This document shows positions 34,411-43,900 of a stretch of DNA of 64,000 nucleotides, in pieces. The notes beneath the pieces were generated by a model. The model was not told the origin of the DNA, made no database searches, and saw only the letters and a program-made list of their open reading frames with translations. The first letter of the stretch is position 1. Every line of letters begins with the position of its first letter. The stretch is from Clostridiales bacterium (GTDB lineage Bacteria; Bacillota; Clostridia; Christensenellales; Aristaeellaceae). The stretch lies in contig JAIKWZ010000033.1 of the NCBI GenBank assembly GCA_024684375.1, positions 19,620 to 83,619 of the forward strand, in the 5' to 3' direction. Position numbers and translations under genes: made by a program.

Positions 34411-37400
34411 ATGAGTCAGAAATGCTATAACTGCTTTAAGCCCACGGGTCCCGACGGGGTATGCCCCTACTGCGGCTACGACAACGCTGACGCTGATAAC
34501 GCCGGCGCCGCCAAGGCGGGCACGCTGCTGGATTCCCGCTACATAGTGGGTCGCTTAAAGCGCTCCGACGGCGACGTAAACATCTACATCGGCTACGATA
34601 CCGACAAAGGCGCCAAGCGCAGGCTTCTGGAATTCTGTCCCGACAGCCACTGCCGCAGGCTCGCCAGCGGAAAGATCGCCCTGAAGCCCGGTCATGAGGA
34701 CGCATACAGGCGCGCCCTTGGGCTGGTGCGTGACGAGCTGGATGAGACCGAGGGCAAAAAATACATCCCCTTCTCCGCCAACGGTACCACCTGGTTCGTC
34801 GAAAGAAAGCAATCAGCCAAAGCTCCGGCGCCCGTGCAGGAAGAAGAGCTGGTGGAAAACCCGTTTTCCGGCAAGCTGCCCGCGATCATTATCGGCGGAG
34901 TCATACTTATCGGGCTCATTTATCTCGCCGTAAGGCTGCTGTCAGGCCCCACGCAGGATCCCACCGACCAGAACGTCACCCCCACTCCCACCCCCTACCA
35001 GAACATCTCCTGGCAGCCGGACGTCACCGCCACACCCACTCCCTATGTGTGGGTCGAACCCACGCAGAACACCAGCATAAGCTACGCCGACTGGATGGCG
35101 CAGCCCGGCGACACCTCCGCGCCCAGGCGCACTCCTACTCCCACCCCCTTCAGCATGTGGGACGACCTGCAAAACGAGATCGATTCCACCTGGGGCAGCA
35201 TGACGCCCACACCCGCCCCCACACGCGGCACCGTTTCGAAAAACTCCGACCCTGAGACGATCCGCGACCTGCAGTGGCAGCTCATCCAACTGGGCTGGCT
35301 GGAAAACGGGCAGGCGACCGGTGAATACGACGCCGCGACCGTTCAGGCAGTCAAGGATTTCCAGACCTACATGAACAGCACCCAGAACGCGGGGCTCAAG
35401 GTGGACGGCATCTGCGGCGCCAAGACTTTCAGGTACCTGGACGATTACGAGATCTCTCCCAAGCCCACTCCCGGCCTGACGCCCACCCCCGAACCCGAAT
35501 CCAACGTGGTGGGCAAGGATTCCTCTCCTTTGCAGATACGTGACCTGCAGATACTGCTGACTGACAACGGCTGGTATTCCGGCCAGGCACACGGCGTTTA
35601 CGACGCGGCCACCATGGAAGCGGTGATGCAGTTCCAGCAGTACGTCAACTCCTCTACCGGCGTCCATTACGTGGATGAGACGGGCTACGCAGACGAGCAC
35701 ACCATGCTCCTGCTCAAATGGGGAGAGTTCAAAAAGCCCCAGACGACGCCTGCCCCCACCGCCGAGCCCACTCCAACCCCTTACGCCGACCCGTATGACG
35801 AAAGCGACCAGATGATCGAGCTGTTCGAGCCTACGACCGTCATCGTGGTTTCGGAAGGCAATGTGCCCGTGTTCGAAAGCGCCAGCGAGCACAGCCCCAC
35901 GTTGGGCACTGTGCCCCATTCCAGCCGTCTTTTAATGCTGGCGTCCAGCGAGAACTGGGCCATGGTCTCTTCCGCCAGCGGCAGGACCGGCTTTATGCGC
36001 CTGTACGACCTTGAAATGGAGAACCCCGTCGTGCCTGACGAGGGCGAGGACTATTCCATAAGCGAGTCCTCATCCGCCGACAACATCCGCTCCCTGCAGG
36101 AGCTTCTGATCGCCCAGGGCTGGTTAAACGGCAAGGCTGACGGCGTATACGGGCGGCAGACCCGCGCCGCCGTGAGCGCGTTCCAGACATACGTGAACAG
36201 CGTTGAGGGCGAAGGCAGGCTGTCCGTGAGCGGCACCGCCGACGGCGACACCATGGACCTGCTGCTTAGCGGTATTTACCTTAATCCTGACGTATACCAG
36301 ACCGTCACGGACGAAGTGGTCTTCACCGACGTCTACGAGCCGCTGTACGTAAAAGCCAAGGCCGACGGTACCGCGCTGTACGAAAAACCGGACATCAATT
36401 TCCCCAGATGGAACGTGTCCAGCAAAGCGGAGTACGTTTTGAGCGCCACGGGCGGCGAGTGGCTGAAGATATACAACCCTGCCAACCAGTTTACCGCCTA
36501 CGGTCTGGCGGACGAGTTCGACATGTATTCCAAGCAGGAAAAGCCGACTCCCACGCCCACGCCCGAGCCTGAGCCCACGCCCATACCCGCTGACGAGATC
36601 ACTTTCACCGAAGTGTTCGACACCCTGTACGTGCGGGCCAGAGCCGACGGCACTGCCCTGTACACCCAGCCTGACGCCGAGCATAAAAAGTGGAGCATCT
36701 CGGCTTCCGACGAGTACCTTCTGAGCGCCGTGGGCGGCGAATGGATCAAGATACTCAACCCTTCCAACCAGCTTACCGCCTACGGGCTTTACGAGGAGTT
36801 CGAGGTGTATTCCAAGCCCGCTCCGACAGCGTCTGCGCCTACGCCCACGCCCGAGCCTGAGGACGATCACGTTCCCCAGCCCGTTGAAAACTTCATCCCC
36901 GCCCAGCCGGGAGAGATGTACGTCATGGTCATCGACCAGAACGCTCCGCTGTTCGCCTCGTTTGACGACGCGGACGGCCTGCCCGTAGCCATGCTGGATA
37001 TCGGCGGCGTGTACGAGGTGATCGAGTACTCGGACAACTGGGTGCACATCGCCGTCGGGGAAACGGGCGGCTACGTGTCCCGGAGCCTGGTGGAGAGGGC
37101 GAGCGCCCCCTCCCCGGAGTATACTGAAGACACGGAACCGACTCCCACGCCGGAACCCACGCCTACGCCTACTCCCGAGCCCACGCCCGAACCGACTCCC
37201 ACTCCCACCCCGGAGCCCACGCCCACCCCCACTCCTGAGCCTACGCCTGAGCCGACCCCGACGCCTACTCCGGAACCGACTCCAACGCCCACGCCTGAAC
37301 CCACGCCCGAGCCCGAGCCGCAGTACGATCCCGGCTGGGTATACGATCCCGCGCTGGTGCGCGCCTTCCAGGACGCGCTGGTCAATGCCGGCTGGCTGGA

Positions 37401-37620
37401 TGCGGACCTGATCTACGGCGGCGACGAATACGGCACGCTGGGCGAGTTCACCTACGAGGCGGTCAGCCAGCTTCAGCAGTACGCGCAGGAACAGGGCGCG
37501 CCCTACATGCAGCCGGTAATGGACGCCGCGGGCAGTTTCACGGACGGATCCGGCAGCTACTATCCAATAGACGAGGCTACCTACGCATACATCATGGAGA
37601 GCCTCCCCATAAGGCCGTAA
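34411..37620 (+). CDS. zinc-ribbon, kinase-N-lobe membrane protein with peptidoglycan-binding ectodomain
   Basis: A 1069-residue single-pass protein. A zinc ribbon (Cys5, Cys8, Cys18, Cys21) is followed at 39-133 by sequence matching the N-lobe of clostridial zinc-ribbon Ser/Thr kinases: [23 protein letters not shown] (where kinases have IKEYFP) and [12 protein letters not shown] at the hinge. The invariant Lys is lost and there is no C-lobe. A membrane helix lies at about 157-177. Outside are PG_binding_1 domains (279-347, 370-437, 554-619, and a divergent one at 976-1069), SH3-like units (477-535, 833-895), two ~80-residue duplicates (634-712, 729-807) and a Pro/Thr/Glu linker (908-970). 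It looks like a wall sensor or scaffold. Function inferred. Confidence 0.75.
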   Translation: MSQKCYNCFKPTGPDGVCPYCGYDNADADNAGAAKAGTLLDSRYIVGRLKRSDGDVNIYIGYDTDKGAKRRLLEFCPDSHCRRLASGKIALKPGHEDAYRRALGLVRDELDETEGKKYIPFSANGTTWFVERKQSAKAPAPVQEEELVENPFSGKLPAIIIGGVILIGLIYLAVRLLSGPTQDPTDQNVTPTPTPYQNISWQPDVTATPTPYVWVEPTQNTSISYADWMAQPGDTSAPRRTPTPTPFSMWDDLQNEIDSTWGSMTPTPAPTRGTVSKNSDPETIRDLQWQLIQLGWLENGQATGEYDAATVQAVKDFQTYMNSTQNAGLKVDGICGAKTFRYLDDYEISPKPTPGLTPTPEPESNVVGKDSSPLQIRDLQILLTDNGWYSGQAHGVYDAATMEAVMQFQQYVNSSTGVHYVDETGYADEHTMLLLKWGEFKKPQTTPAPTAEPTPTPYADPYDESDQMIELFEPTTVIVVSEGNVPVFESASEHSPTLGTVPHSSRLLMLASSENWAMVSSASGRTGFMRLYDLEMENPVVPDEGEDYSISESSSADNIRSLQELLIAQGWLNGKADGVYGRQTRAAVSAFQTYVNSVEGEGRLSVSGTADGDTMDLLLSGIYLNPDVYQTVTDEVVFTDVYEPLYVKAKADGTALYEKPDINFPRWNVSSKAEYVLSATGGEWLKIYNPANQFTAYGLADEFDMYSKQEKPTPTPTPEPEPTPIPADEITFTEVFDTLYVRARADGTALYTQPDAEHKKWSISASDEYLLSAVGGEWIKILNPSNQLTAYGLYEEFEVYSKPAPTASAPTPTPEPEDDHVPQPVENFIPAQPGEMYVMVIDQNAPLFASFDDADGLPVAMLDIGGVYEVIEYSDNWVHIAVGETGGYVSRSLVERASAPSPEYTEDTEPTPTPEPTPTPTPEPTPEPTPTPTPEPTPTPTPEPTPEPTPTPTPEPTPTPTPEPTPEPEPQYDPGWVYDPALVRAFQDALVNAGWLDADLIYGGDEYGTLGEFTYEAVSQLQQYAQEQGAPYMQPVMDAAGSFTDGSGSYYPIDEATYAYIMESLPIRP
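37136..37320 (+). repeat. (T/E)P-rich coding tandem repeat
   Basis: About 185 bases of ACTCCCACNCCNGAGCC-like units encode a rigid TPTPEP linker between the last SH3-like unit and the C-terminal domain. Near-identical units make it prone to slippage, so length may vary between strains or be mis-assembled. Confidence 0.85.
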
Positions 37621-37649
37621 GGCCCGCGCAAACCGCGCTGAACGAAGCC

Positions 37650-37678
37650 GCCGGCACGATCGAAATGATCGTGCCGGC
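37650..37678. terminator. terminator of the cell-wall operon
   Basis: A perfect 12-bp stem (GCCGGCACGATC / GATCGTGCCGGC) with a 5-base loop is followed by GGTATTTGTTTT. It separates the plus-strand operon from the convergent lipocalin-like gene. Confidence 0.85.
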
Positions 37679-37706
37679 GGTATTTGTTTTAACTGATATT
37701 TGCCTT

Positions 37707-38375
37707 TTACTTGGCCGTATCGGTGTCCAGCGCGGCTGATGTTGCGGCTGCAAGATACCATACGCGCGCGGGGGCGTCCGGGCTTGTGACGCTGAGGCGC
37801 AGCAGGCCATCCTGCTGTTGCTGGATAAGCACCTGCGCGCCGCCGATCTCGCCGGATAGCGCGCCGTTTTCCTCAGCCATCTCCACTATCGTGTCGCCGA
37901 ATTCGGGACCGCCCAGTATCACGTGCGTGCCCTCCACGTACAGGTCTGTCTCGTCCTCCAGCAGCCCGGCGGGCAGGGGCGTGCCTTCTTTGTCCACGTA
38001 CGCAGCCTTCCAGTACCCGCTGAGCTCACCGATGTATATCCCTTCCAATACCTCGGCGGGCGCATAAGTAGCGGGACGCTCGCGGGTGAAGAACACCGCT
38101 TCCCCGCACAGCTTCAGCTGGCCGTCAATGGTCATGAGGGCGGGCAGATCCTCCCCGTCCAGGTAGATATACCCGTCGTCGTATCTCCAGGTGCCTTTGG
38201 CGGTCTCGGCAGTGGGATAAGAAATGGTGTAGCTGCCGTCGGCTTTCAGTGTCAGCAGCGCGGCCGCGCCGTTTATCCCGGTATACCATTCGCCGCTCAC
38301 GTCTTCCGTTTCCGCCAGCGCGGGCAGCGCGGCCAGCAGCAGGCAGGCCAGTATCAACGCTATATATCTTTTCAT
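37707..38375 (-). CDS. secreted lipocalin-like protein of unknown function
   Basis: A 222-residue protein with a signal peptide (about residues 1-20, cleavage after LAE-like ALA). A first repeat (about 25-100) has the pattern GEWYTG...LTLKADGSYTI...GTWRYDDGYIYLDG, the beta-strand rhythm of small lipocalin-like sensor or binding domains. A second half (about 108-205) repeats that pattern more loosely. GGAG precedes the ATG at 38375. It follows the large secreted gene by 57 bases on the same strand, so they are probably cotranscribed. Ligand unknown. Confidence 0.65.
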   Translation of the reverse strand: MKRYIALILACLLLAALPALAETEDVSGEWYTGINGAAALLTLKADGSYTISYPTAETAKGTWRYDDGYIYLDGEDLPALMTIDGQLKLCGEAVFFTRERPATYAPAEVLEGIYIGELSGYWKAAYVDKEGTPLPAGLLEDETDLYVEGTHVILGGPEFGDTIVEMAEENGALSGEIGGAQVLIQQQQDGLLRLSVTSPDAPARVWYLAAATSAALDTDTAK

Positions 38376-38432
38376 TATCGGACTCCTTTCAAAGTCTTGT
38401 GAAGACATCACGCTCACTTTGCCGTGCCAGCG

Positions 38433-41357
38433 TCACCAGGTGCCTTCTATTCCATATTTATGCTCCAGGTTATAGTTGTAGTCGTATTGGTCTCTTCCGC
38501 CTATCTGCGCCTCATATGTGGATTCTTTCCCTGTTGAATCCTTTACCGTAAAGACATACGTCCAACAGAAGTCATAAAAGTCTGAATATTCATCAACAAT
38601 CGGAATAAACAGAAGGGACACTGTAGTTCTTTCGGACGCTTCTTCTACCGGCGGCAAGGCTTCATTGAGCTTGACCAGGAAGTGTCCGGAATCCGTTTTG
38701 GGTATATCGCAGTAATATACAGGATTCATCTCGTCTTCGATATGCTTGCAGCCTTCGTATGTCCCGTCCCATCTCCATTTGCATGTTATACCCATCTCAT
38801 AAATGGATACCATTTCCAGTATCGGGTCGGCCCGTTTGCGGACTATCGTGTAGGAATACGGCGCGACGCCGCCCTGCACGGTAAAGATGATCGCCGGGCC
38901 CGCGCTGTCATAAGAAGCGTCCAGCTTCATTTCCCAATATACCTTTGCCGGTTCGGAGGTCACGCTCTTTCCGCTCACTGGATCGGTGACGACGCAGCGG
39001 TATGTGCCCGAGATCTGGTTTTCAAACGAGGTATATCTGCTCTGCTTAAGATTCAGCTCAGGCCCCTTGCCCATGTCCTTCCAGCCGCTCTCACCCTTCT
39101 TTTCCCAGCGGTACTGGAGCTTTTCCTGCGCGCAGGCGCCGGAATACGCCTTGCACCTCAGGGTTTGTGTTACACTGGAATCTCTGCTTCTGAAGAAGCA
39201 TTCCACCGGCTGGCTGTCGATGAACAGTTCGCCCGTATACTCTACCAGCATGGGCCCCGCCTCGGCGATCCTGCCTTCCTTGTCCGTCACTACGCAGCAG
39301 TAGCGTGCGCCGATAGTGTTTGTGTAAATGAAATTGGCTTCGGTTTCTTCACTCCGCACGTATTTGCCGTCAGTCAAATATCTTGGAGATTCAGCAGGAT
39401 AGTCGCTTTTCCAGACTTTCCAAATGTAGAGATATGGCTCTGTGCCGCCTTCGGCCTTCACGTACAGCTTAGTGCTTCCGCCGGGCTCGGTCACGTTCGC
39501 GGTATACGAACAGTCGGCGATGTGGAAGCCCAGGTCTTCCCTCACCTGCGCGATATCGCTGCGCGTGTGGCGCTGCTCGGCGTCCGTCACCTCGAATAAG
39601 TAATCACCTTCGTCATACACATTGATGGCGTATTTGTGGCTATCCGAAGTCGTGCTGTAATAAGGCGACGGTATGCCGTCGATGTCGAGCTGGAGCACGT
39701 CATATCTGAAAGGCGCGACGCCGCTTCCTATGGTTATGCTCAGCTCCAGATCGGTCTCGTCATTCAGCTTGCCGCCCTGAGGCTGCTGGAGTATGGTGAG
39801 CGCTTCGCCGTACACCTGCGTGTAAGCCAGGGCGTATCTGTCCGTTTTGTCATGTACGAGCACGGAGTATTCGCCGGGTTCGGACGCGCTGAAGCTCAGG
39901 CTGCTGCTCTCCAAGGTCTCCTCTTTTGCCAGCACGCTGTCCTGGTACCACTCTACCCTGTAAGGAGGCACGCCGTTCAACACCGCGGCTTCGAGCTCTG
40001 CCACGGGACCGGCGTTGTAATAATCCCTGAAGCCCGCGATCTCCATCCCGTCCGCGTTGTACACCGTGCATGGGTCCGAAGTCAGCAGCTTGGAAGTGCT
40101 GTCCTCCACGGTGAAATAGTACTCGCCCGCCTGCTTGACGGGAACGCCGCCCAAGCGATTCTTGTCGGTGCCTATCTTGTTGCCTTCCGCGTCGTAGCAG
40201 GTGTACAGGTAGCTGCCGTCCTCATAGGGCGTGCCCCCGTCCGCCCAGCATACCAGCGTGACGGACTCCTTGCCAAACATGTTCTCGCTTTCCGGCTGAT
40301 GGTCTATATACAGTTCGTAGCCTACGAGCACTTCTTTGCTGTCCACTTTGTGCCCGGCTTCGTCGTACACCTGGCAGTAATATTTGTAATTGCCCAGGTC
40401 CGCCTCACAGCTGCCGCCTTCCGTGTTCTCCACTGTGTGCCACGGGAACAGCGACTGCCAGATATAGGCACGGTACCTGCGGCGCCACACATAGGTGTAC
40501 TCGCCTTCGCCGCCTTCCGCCTCCACGGTCAAAATCATGCTGCCGCCCTTGGCGATCGTGCCGCCCTCGGGCTGCGTGACGATATGCAAAGCGTTTTCAT
40601 CCAAAATGTCATCCGTGGGGCCGTTGCGCAGTTTGTTCATTATGGAACCGCCGCTCAAGGGGTTTTCTACGGGTATCTCCTCCGCCTTCTCTTCCCCGCA
40701 GCGCGAGCAGGTATAGGTCTTTACGCCCGGCTCCAGGAACCCGGGGGCCTTGACTACCGTGCCCTCGCCCCAGTCATGGCCCAGCGCCTTTACCGTTTTT
40801 ACGGTCTTCTGCTCCTTGCAGCGCGAACATGTGCTGGTGTACACGCCCTCATGCGTGCAGTCCGCCTTCTTAGTTGGCGTCTCCTTGCCCCAGTCGTGCC
40901 CCAGCGCTTTTATTTTCTCCGTCTTTTGCTGTTTGCAGCGACTGCAGGTGCTCGTGTACACGCCTTCGTGCGTGCAGTCCGCCTTCTTCGTCACCACCTG
41001 CTTGCCCCAGTCGTGCCCCAGTGCCTTCTCGCGGTAGGTTTCGGTTTTCTTGCCGCAGCGGGTGCAGGTGCGGTAGAACGTTCCCTGATGCGTGCAGTCA
41101 GGCTGTTTTACCCAGATCCTCTTGCCCCAGTTGTGCCCCTTTGCGGGGATCGTCTTTGGATCTTGCTGTCGGCAGCGAAGGCAGTAGCGTATCTTCAATC
41201 CCTCTTTTTCGCAGGTGGCTTCTTTCGTGGTCTGCCACTCGCTCCATTCATGTTTGCCGTTGCAGCTTGTAGCCGCCTGCGCCGCAAATACGCACAGCCC
41301 CGCCAGCAGCACCAGCAGCAGGCTGAGCAACAAGGTCCTCAATAAGGTCCGTTTCAT
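38433..41357 (-). CDS. large secreted protein with cysteine/GHDWG repeats and Ig-like domains
   Basis: A 974-residue exported protein. The signal peptide spans about 1-28. Residues 32-230 contain five repeats of about 33-36 residues of the form C(T)xxG...CxxC...GH(D/N)WG; the last lacks the first Cys. Such repeats are common in surface proteins of gut Clostridia and could bind metal or form disulfides. From about 255 to the end there are several beta-rich, Ig-like units. No LPxTG sorting signal is visible. GGAGGAG precedes the ATG at 41357. Adhesion or substrate binding is inferred. Confidence 0.7.
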   Translation of the reverse strand: MKRTLLRTLLLSLLLVLLAGLCVFAAQAATSCNGKHEWSEWQTTKEATCEKEGLKIRYCLRCRQQDPKTIPAKGHNWGKRIWVKQPDCTHQGTFYRTCTRCGKKTETYREKALGHDWGKQVVTKKADCTHEGVYTSTCSRCKQQKTEKIKALGHDWGKETPTKKADCTHEGVYTSTCSRCKEQKTVKTVKALGHDWGEGTVVKAPGFLEPGVKTYTCSRCGEEKAEEIPVENPLSGGSIMNKLRNGPTDDILDENALHIVTQPEGGTIAKGGSMILTVEAEGGEGEYTYVWRRRYRAYIWQSLFPWHTVENTEGGSCEADLGNYKYYCQVYDEAGHKVDSKEVLVGYELYIDHQPESENMFGKESVTLVCWADGGTPYEDGSYLYTCYDAEGNKIGTDKNRLGGVPVKQAGEYYFTVEDSTSKLLTSDPCTVYNADGMEIAGFRDYYNAGPVAELEAAVLNGVPPYRVEWYQDSVLAKEETLESSSLSFSASEPGEYSVLVHDKTDRYALAYTQVYGEALTILQQPQGGKLNDETDLELSITIGSGVAPFRYDVLQLDIDGIPSPYYSTTSDSHKYAINVYDEGDYLFEVTDAEQRHTRSDIAQVREDLGFHIADCSYTANVTEPGGSTKLYVKAEGGTEPYLYIWKVWKSDYPAESPRYLTDGKYVRSEETEANFIYTNTIGARYCCVVTDKEGRIAEAGPMLVEYTGELFIDSQPVECFFRSRDSSVTQTLRCKAYSGACAQEKLQYRWEKKGESGWKDMGKGPELNLKQSRYTSFENQISGTYRCVVTDPVSGKSVTSEPAKVYWEMKLDASYDSAGPAIIFTVQGGVAPYSYTIVRKRADPILEMVSIYEMGITCKWRWDGTYEGCKHIEDEMNPVYYCDIPKTDSGHFLVKLNEALPPVEEASERTTVSLLFIPIVDEYSDFYDFCWTYVFTVKDSTGKESTYEAQIGGRDQYDYNYNLEHKYGIEGTW
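40750..41130 (-). repeat. DNA-level tandem repeats encoding the CxxC/GHDWG modules
   Basis: Four consecutive units of about 100-110 bases share long identical words (for example GTGTACACGAGCACC-type and TGGGGCAAG-type stretches). The two middle units are nearly identical, showing recent duplication within the gene. Confidence 0.75.
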
Positions 41358-41718
41358 GGCTTCTCCTCCTTCGCTTGAGTGTGTCGGTATGAAAAACAGG
41401 AGGCGGCAGCCCATTTGTGGGGCGCACCGCGCCTTTGATAATGCCTGGCAGGCAGATAAGGCCTTACACGTACGTCAGACCTGGACCTGCCGGGATCGTA
41501 TACATTAATAGTTTAACATATTTTTCACATTGGCGCAAGTCCCCTCCGGCATTTTCTGGCTTTTCGCAGTATGCCGACCTCCCCGGACTTGTCCAAATAG
41601 ATCACCCGGACATTCGGCGGGTTTTTCAGCCGCCCGCCCAATCGATAACGTCTTTTTAACAACATCAGTCTGCGAAAGTGGTATAATGAAAGGTAAGTTT
41701 TTGTGTTTGGAGCGACCG
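41358..41718. promoter_or_regulatory. divergent intergenic region, XpaC promoter
   Basis: This 361-base gap separates the secreted-protein gene (minus) from the XpaC gene (plus). On the plus strand TATAAT at 41682-41687 preceded by TG at 41679 forms an extended -10, with a weak -35 at 41659. A short GGCGGG/CCCGCC hairpin lies near 41612-41639. The leader of the secreted gene, about 41358-41500, shows GC-rich inverted repeats but no riboswitch I recognise. Confidence 0.5.
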
Positions 41719-42720
41719 ATGAGCCAAAGCAATCATTTAGGGCAGAACAATAACCAGAATAACACCCAGGGAAACGACAGCTTCAAGATAGACGGCGGCT
41801 TGATCGTCAATCTGCTGATGCTGTTTGTGCCCGGCCTTCGCTTTATCGGGGCGATCTGGCTGTACAGCAGGATAAAAAAACAGTTCAAGGTCAAAAAATG
41901 GAACCAGACCTGGACGCTGGGGCTGACCGCCGTATTCCTTATCTACGCGGTGAGCGAGCTGTTCGGGGGCAGTTACCTGTGGCCCCTGTCCGTGGCGGCG
42001 CTCGTGGCGGTCGGGGTCTCCTTCCTGACCCGCGGCTTTGTGAACAATACCGACGAGGTGTACGCGTTCCTGCAGGGGCGCGACGCGTGCGAGATATCCG
42101 CCCTGTCCAACGCGCTGGGATTGTCCGCGGCCCAGATAAAGGCCTCCGTAAAGCAGCTCAAGCGCAAGGGTCAGCTGCCCAAGACCACATATATCGACAA
42201 GGCGCGGGGACTTATCGTGCTCACGCCCCAGGGGCGGCCGGCAGAGGATGAGGTGAAGCCAGCTTCTTCAAAGGCTTCCGCACAGGAAAAGACCGTAAGC
42301 GCGGAGGCGGAGGCTGACCCCTACGACAAGATCCTGCTGCAGATCAGGACGCTCAACGACCGCATACAGGATCGGACGATGACCGAAAAGATATACCACA
42401 TAGAAGCGACCACCGCCTCGATATTCTACGCGGTCAAAAACAAGCCCGGGCGCGAAAGGGAGATACAGAGCTTTCTGGAGTACTATCTGCCTGCCACGCT
42501 CAAGCTTCTGAGCAGGTACGCTGAGCTTGAAAAACAAAATCGCGCCGGCAGCGAAAGCATACGCAACTCCATCCTCAACATCGAGGGCGCCATGGACAAG
42601 GTGGTCGAGGGTTTCGACACCCAGCTTGACAAGCTGTACAAAAGTGACGCCATAGACATCACCAACGACATTAACGTGCTTGAAAAAATGATGCGCATGG
42701 AGGGGCTGAACGGGAGATAA
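41719..42720 (+). CDS. XpaC-like (5-bromo-4-chloroindolyl phosphate hydrolysis) family protein
   Basis: A 333-residue protein with an N-terminal membrane domain (hydrophobic at about 29-47, 66-80 and 88-104), a winged-helix-like middle (about 110-170, with NALGLSAAQIKASVKQLKRKG) and a C-terminal helical XpaC domain (about 200-330, FLEYYLPATLKLLSRYAELEKQ). Such proteins often accompany TelA-type stress genes, absent here. The ATG at 41719 has GGAG upstream. An upstream ATG at 41686 overlaps the -10 and is rejected. Confidence 0.8.
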   Translation: MSQSNHLGQNNNQNNTQGNDSFKIDGGLIVNLLMLFVPGLRFIGAIWLYSRIKKQFKVKKWNQTWTLGLTAVFLIYAVSELFGGSYLWPLSVAALVAVGVSFLTRGFVNNTDEVYAFLQGRDACEISALSNALGLSAAQIKASVKQLKRKGQLPKTTYIDKARGLIVLTPQGRPAEDEVKPASSKASAQEKTVSAEAEADPYDKILLQIRTLNDRIQDRTMTEKIYHIEATTASIFYAVKNKPGREREIQSFLEYYLPATLKLLSRYAELEKQNRAGSESIRNSILNIEGAMDKVVEGFDTQLDKLYKSDAIDITNDINVLEKMMRMEGLNGR

Positions 42721-42742
42721 GCCTGCCGTCTCACAGAAAAAA

Positions 42743-42771
42743 GACCACCGGGCAGATACTTCCCGGTGGTC
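42743..42771. terminator. bidirectional terminator between XpaC and YitT genes
   Basis: GACCACCGGG and CCCGGTGGTC form a perfect 10-bp stem with a 9-base loop, with an A-run on the left and CTTTTT on the right. It separates convergent genes. Confidence 0.9.
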
Positions 42772-42816
42772 CTTTTTATTCCCATTTAGTGCCTCGCGCG
42801 GGCAGCTGTCAAAAGC

Positions 42817-43707
42817 TTATTTTCTGGAGGAGATATGCTTGAAGTTGCCTATCGTCCTTGTCACGTCGCTGACACAGGCGAAGGTGCCGGGGTATTTTGA
42901 GATTATCTCCATGAATTCCTTGATCTGGTGCGGGTTGACCACGCATATCATCATGGTCTTTTCCGTGCCGGAGTAACCGCCGATCGCGTGGATTATCGTC
43001 ACCGAATGCCTGAGCCTGGTGATCAGCTCCTGTTTGAGAGCGTCCGGGGTCTGGGTGATAAGCTCTATCTTTACCGCCGCCTCGCCGCCGCGGATGATAC
43101 CGCCTGAGATATGTGTTGTGACATAGGTGTAGAGGATGCTCAGTATCACCGGCTCGAAATTGTAGCCGTACACGAAATAGCTGGACAGGGCGACCATGGC
43201 GTTGAATACCAGCAGCACCCGGGTGAACGCTATCTCAGGGTGTCTTTTGTGCACATATGCGGCTATAAAGTCAGTGCCGCCCGTGGTGCCGCCGTTTCTG
43301 ACGGTTATGCCGTAGTTCAGCCCGTTTACAGCGCCTGCGGCAATTGGCGCGAGTATGGTGCTCTTCCCGTCCTGAGTGTGGTAGATAAAGCGTTCGATAT
43401 CGATGATCTTGTTCTGGAACAGCAGCAGCACTCCCGAGAACACCAGCACATACAGCGTGGTCTTATCCGTCAATTCGCGTCCGATCAGGAAAAAGCCTCC
43501 GATCGCCAAGGGTATATTGATCAAAAGCGACATATAGCTTATGCTTATCCCGCTCAAGTACTGCACCATGGTGGCGATGCCGTTTATGCCCGCCGGCGCG
43601 AAAGCGTTTGGCAGCACGAACACATAATAATTCGCCGCGCACAGCGTCGCCGCAAACACGATGACTATATAGCTGAATACCAGTTTGAGTTCAACTTTAC
43701 CGGACAT
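42817..43707 (-). CDS. YitT-family membrane protein
   Basis: A 296-residue protein with five or so membrane segments in the N-terminal YitT domain (about 10-205, with YYVFVLPNAFAPAGINGIATM and NGGTTGGTDFIAAYVHKRH) and a cytoplasmic C-terminal DUF2179 domain (about 220-280, VTIIHAIGGYSGTEKTMMICVV). The transported substrate is unknown. It overlaps the YolD-like gene by 11 bases and is the last gene of the dipeptidase-polymerase transcript. Confidence 0.88.
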   Translation of the reverse strand: MSGKVELKLVFSYIVIVFAATLCAANYYVFVLPNAFAPAGINGIATMVQYLSGISISYMSLLINIPLAIGGFFLIGRELTDKTTLYVLVFSGVLLLFQNKIIDIERFIYHTQDGKSTILAPIAAGAVNGLNYGITVRNGGTTGGTDFIAAYVHKRHPEIAFTRVLLVFNAMVALSSYFVYGYNFEPVILSILYTYVTTHISGGIIRGGEAAVKIELITQTPDALKQELITRLRHSVTIIHAIGGYSGTEKTMMICVVNPHQIKEFMEIISKYPGTFACVSDVTRTIGNFKHISSRK

Positions 43708-43900
43708 TTTCCGCCTTCTTTCGCGTGTCAGCCTGATCCTGCTGCTTTTCTATCGCCTTTGTGTATTCTGCGATGAGTTCCTCGTACCCGCCCAGCGCCG
43801 CGTACGGCGCAAACTGCGCCGCTCTTTCCAGCCTGCCCATGCGCGGATGCTTTTTGGAAACGGGGCGCGGCAGGTCGATGATGTCTGAGTAATCCTTCAC
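43697..43900 (-). CDS. YolD-like protein
   Basis: A 67-residue protein with the conserved clostridial YolD-like start DIIDLPRPVSKKHPRM and RAAQFAPYAALGGYEE. Such genes typically lie next to Y-family polymerase genes in Firmicutes and are thought to act with them in DNA damage tolerance. Here its ATG overlaps the polymerase stop by 4 bases (translational coupling). Confidence 0.85.
   Translation of the reverse strand: MKDYSDIIDLPRPVSKKHPRMGRLERAAQFAPYAALGGYEELIAEYTKAIEKQQDQADTRKKAENVR

Noticed and set aside
37136..37320. Tandem repeat that might be taken for a CRISPR array
   Set aside because: The units are short, contiguous and in frame, encoding Thr-Pro-Glu linkers. There are no unique spacers and no cas genes.
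36124..37761. A long minus-strand open frame rich in Gly and Arg, opposite the pseudokinase-like gene
   Set aside because: It mirrors the Pro/Thr-rich repeats of the plus-strand gene and has no start signal or family similarity.
39636..41345. A 569-codon plus-strand frame across the secreted-protein gene
   Set aside because: It is the reverse reading of a gene with a signal peptide and conserved CxxC repeats. It has no ribosome binding site.
41686..41718. Upstream ATG at 41686 as the XpaC start
   Set aside because: It directly overlaps the TATAAT at 41682-41687, and the ATG at 41719 has GGAG at proper spacing.
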